Positions 12,756-13,011 of a stretch of 13,011 bases of DNA are shown here, piece by piece. The notes below the pieces were generated by a model. The model ran no database searches. It worked only from the letters and a program-made list of their open reading frames with translations, and had not been told where the DNA came from. The stretch covers positions 1-13,011 of the forward strand of contig CAUBMI010000058.1 in the NCBI GenBank assembly GCA_958436995.1. Direction: 5' to 3'. The position numbers were made by a program, and so were the translations under genes. How positions within the stretch are numbered: the stretch's first letter is position 1; every line of letters starts with the position of its first letter. The DNA is from an uncultured Collinsella sp. GTDB lineage: Bacteria; Actinomycetota; Coriobacteriia; Coriobacteriales; Coriobacteriaceae.

Positions 12756-13011
12756 ATGATTCCCAAATACGAGGCAATAGCTGCAGATATCCGTCGAAGC
12801 ATCGAGGACGGCGCTCTAAAGCCGGGCGACAAGCTGCCCACCGTCGTTGAGTTCTGCGAGCTCTATAGCGTTTCTAAAATCACCGTCAAACGAGCGATTG
12901 AGCAGATTACCGAGGAAGGCCTTATTACCAGCCGGCGCGGATCGGGCACCTACGTTAAGGACACGGCGGGGCTTCCCGGCCAGGTGTTTTTTCAAGGCAA
13001 GAACGACCGTG
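12756..13011 (+). CDS. GntR-family transcriptional regulator (partial, 3' end beyond window)
   Basis: The first 85 codons are visible and the frame is open to the window end. The N-terminus MIPKYEAIAADIRRSIEDG is the start of a GntR winged helix: a helix-turn-helix at about 33-55 (EFCELYSVSKITVKRAIEQI) and a wing GLITSRRGSGTYV at 60-72. The ATG is preceded by AAAGGAGG at 12744-12751, a strong ribosome binding site. Spacing and sequence resemble the HutC/UTRA branch that binds sugar phosphates, but the effector domain is outside the window, so the subfamily is unproven. It is divergent from the glucokinase gene, which fits but does not prove a role in sugar metabolism. Confidence 0.9.
   Translation, partial: MIPKYEAIAADIRRSIEDGALKPGDKLPTVVEFCELYSVSKITVKRAIEQITEEGLITSRRGSGTYVKDTAGLPGQVFFQGKNDR

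Noticed and set aside
1..13011. CRISPR array, tRNA, rRNA, insertion sequence, prophage or toxin-antitoxin module
   Set aside because: I looked for these and saw no spaced direct repeats, cloverleaf-like segments, transposase or phage motifs. Eye inspection cannot exclude a degenerate small RNA.

Overview
The window looks like chromosomal DNA from a high-GC, Gram-positive, anaerobic actinobacterium, most probably of the class Coriobacteriia (Collinsella or a relative). This rests on the strong GC bias of the codons, a lysine/alanine-rich basic tail on a type IA topoisomerase, a group Ic aspartate aminotransferase, a family II (manganese) pyrophosphatase, a ROK glucokinase, and zinc-ribbon/acidic membrane proteins of a kind I associate with that class. 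The placement is inference; no rRNA or other marker gene is present.

Layout, left to right. Positions 1-40 may be the last codons of a plus-strand gene, followed by a repeat-derived hairpin terminator. A plus-strand gene (179-1162) encodes a membrane protein with an N-terminal zinc ribbon and very acidic segments. It is bracketed by two nearly identical 57-bp palindromic repeats. A two-way terminator (1241-1281) separates it from a long minus-strand block: tatA/B (6421-5846), tatC (5846-5055), hypA (5048-4692), hypB (4636-3953) and an archaeal-looking type IA topoisomerase (3898-1304). Spacing (a 1-base stop/start overlap, then gaps of 6, 55 and 54 bases) suggests one operon. It joins the Tat exporter of folded proteins to nickel insertion for [NiFe] hydrogenases. 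Upstream, also on minus, lie a STAS anti-anti-sigma factor (6889-6575) and an aspartate aminotransferase (8260-6956).

A small plus-strand gene (8411-8665) of unknown function is divergent from the aminotransferase. It ends at a second two-way terminator, which also serves the minus-strand Na+/H+ antiporter gene nhaA (10110-8752). The 268-bp stretch upstream of nhaA is notable: it holds the ppaC terminator and then a second intrinsic terminator only about 34 bases before the nhaA start, with another hairpin beside the ribosome binding site. This looks like an attenuator or riboswitch-type leader. Further on are ppaC (11302-10379) and a ROK glucokinase (12415-11462). A 340-bp AT-rich region with several inverted repeats then separates the glucokinase from a divergent GntR-family regulator cut off by the window end.

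Most genes are recognisable housekeeping or accessory metabolism. I found no CRISPR array, tRNA, rRNA, insertion sequence or phage module. The least explained elements are the repeat family with conserved core and exchangeable stems, the nhaA leader, the Tat-Hyp-topoisomerase operon, and the structured glk/gntR intergenic region.
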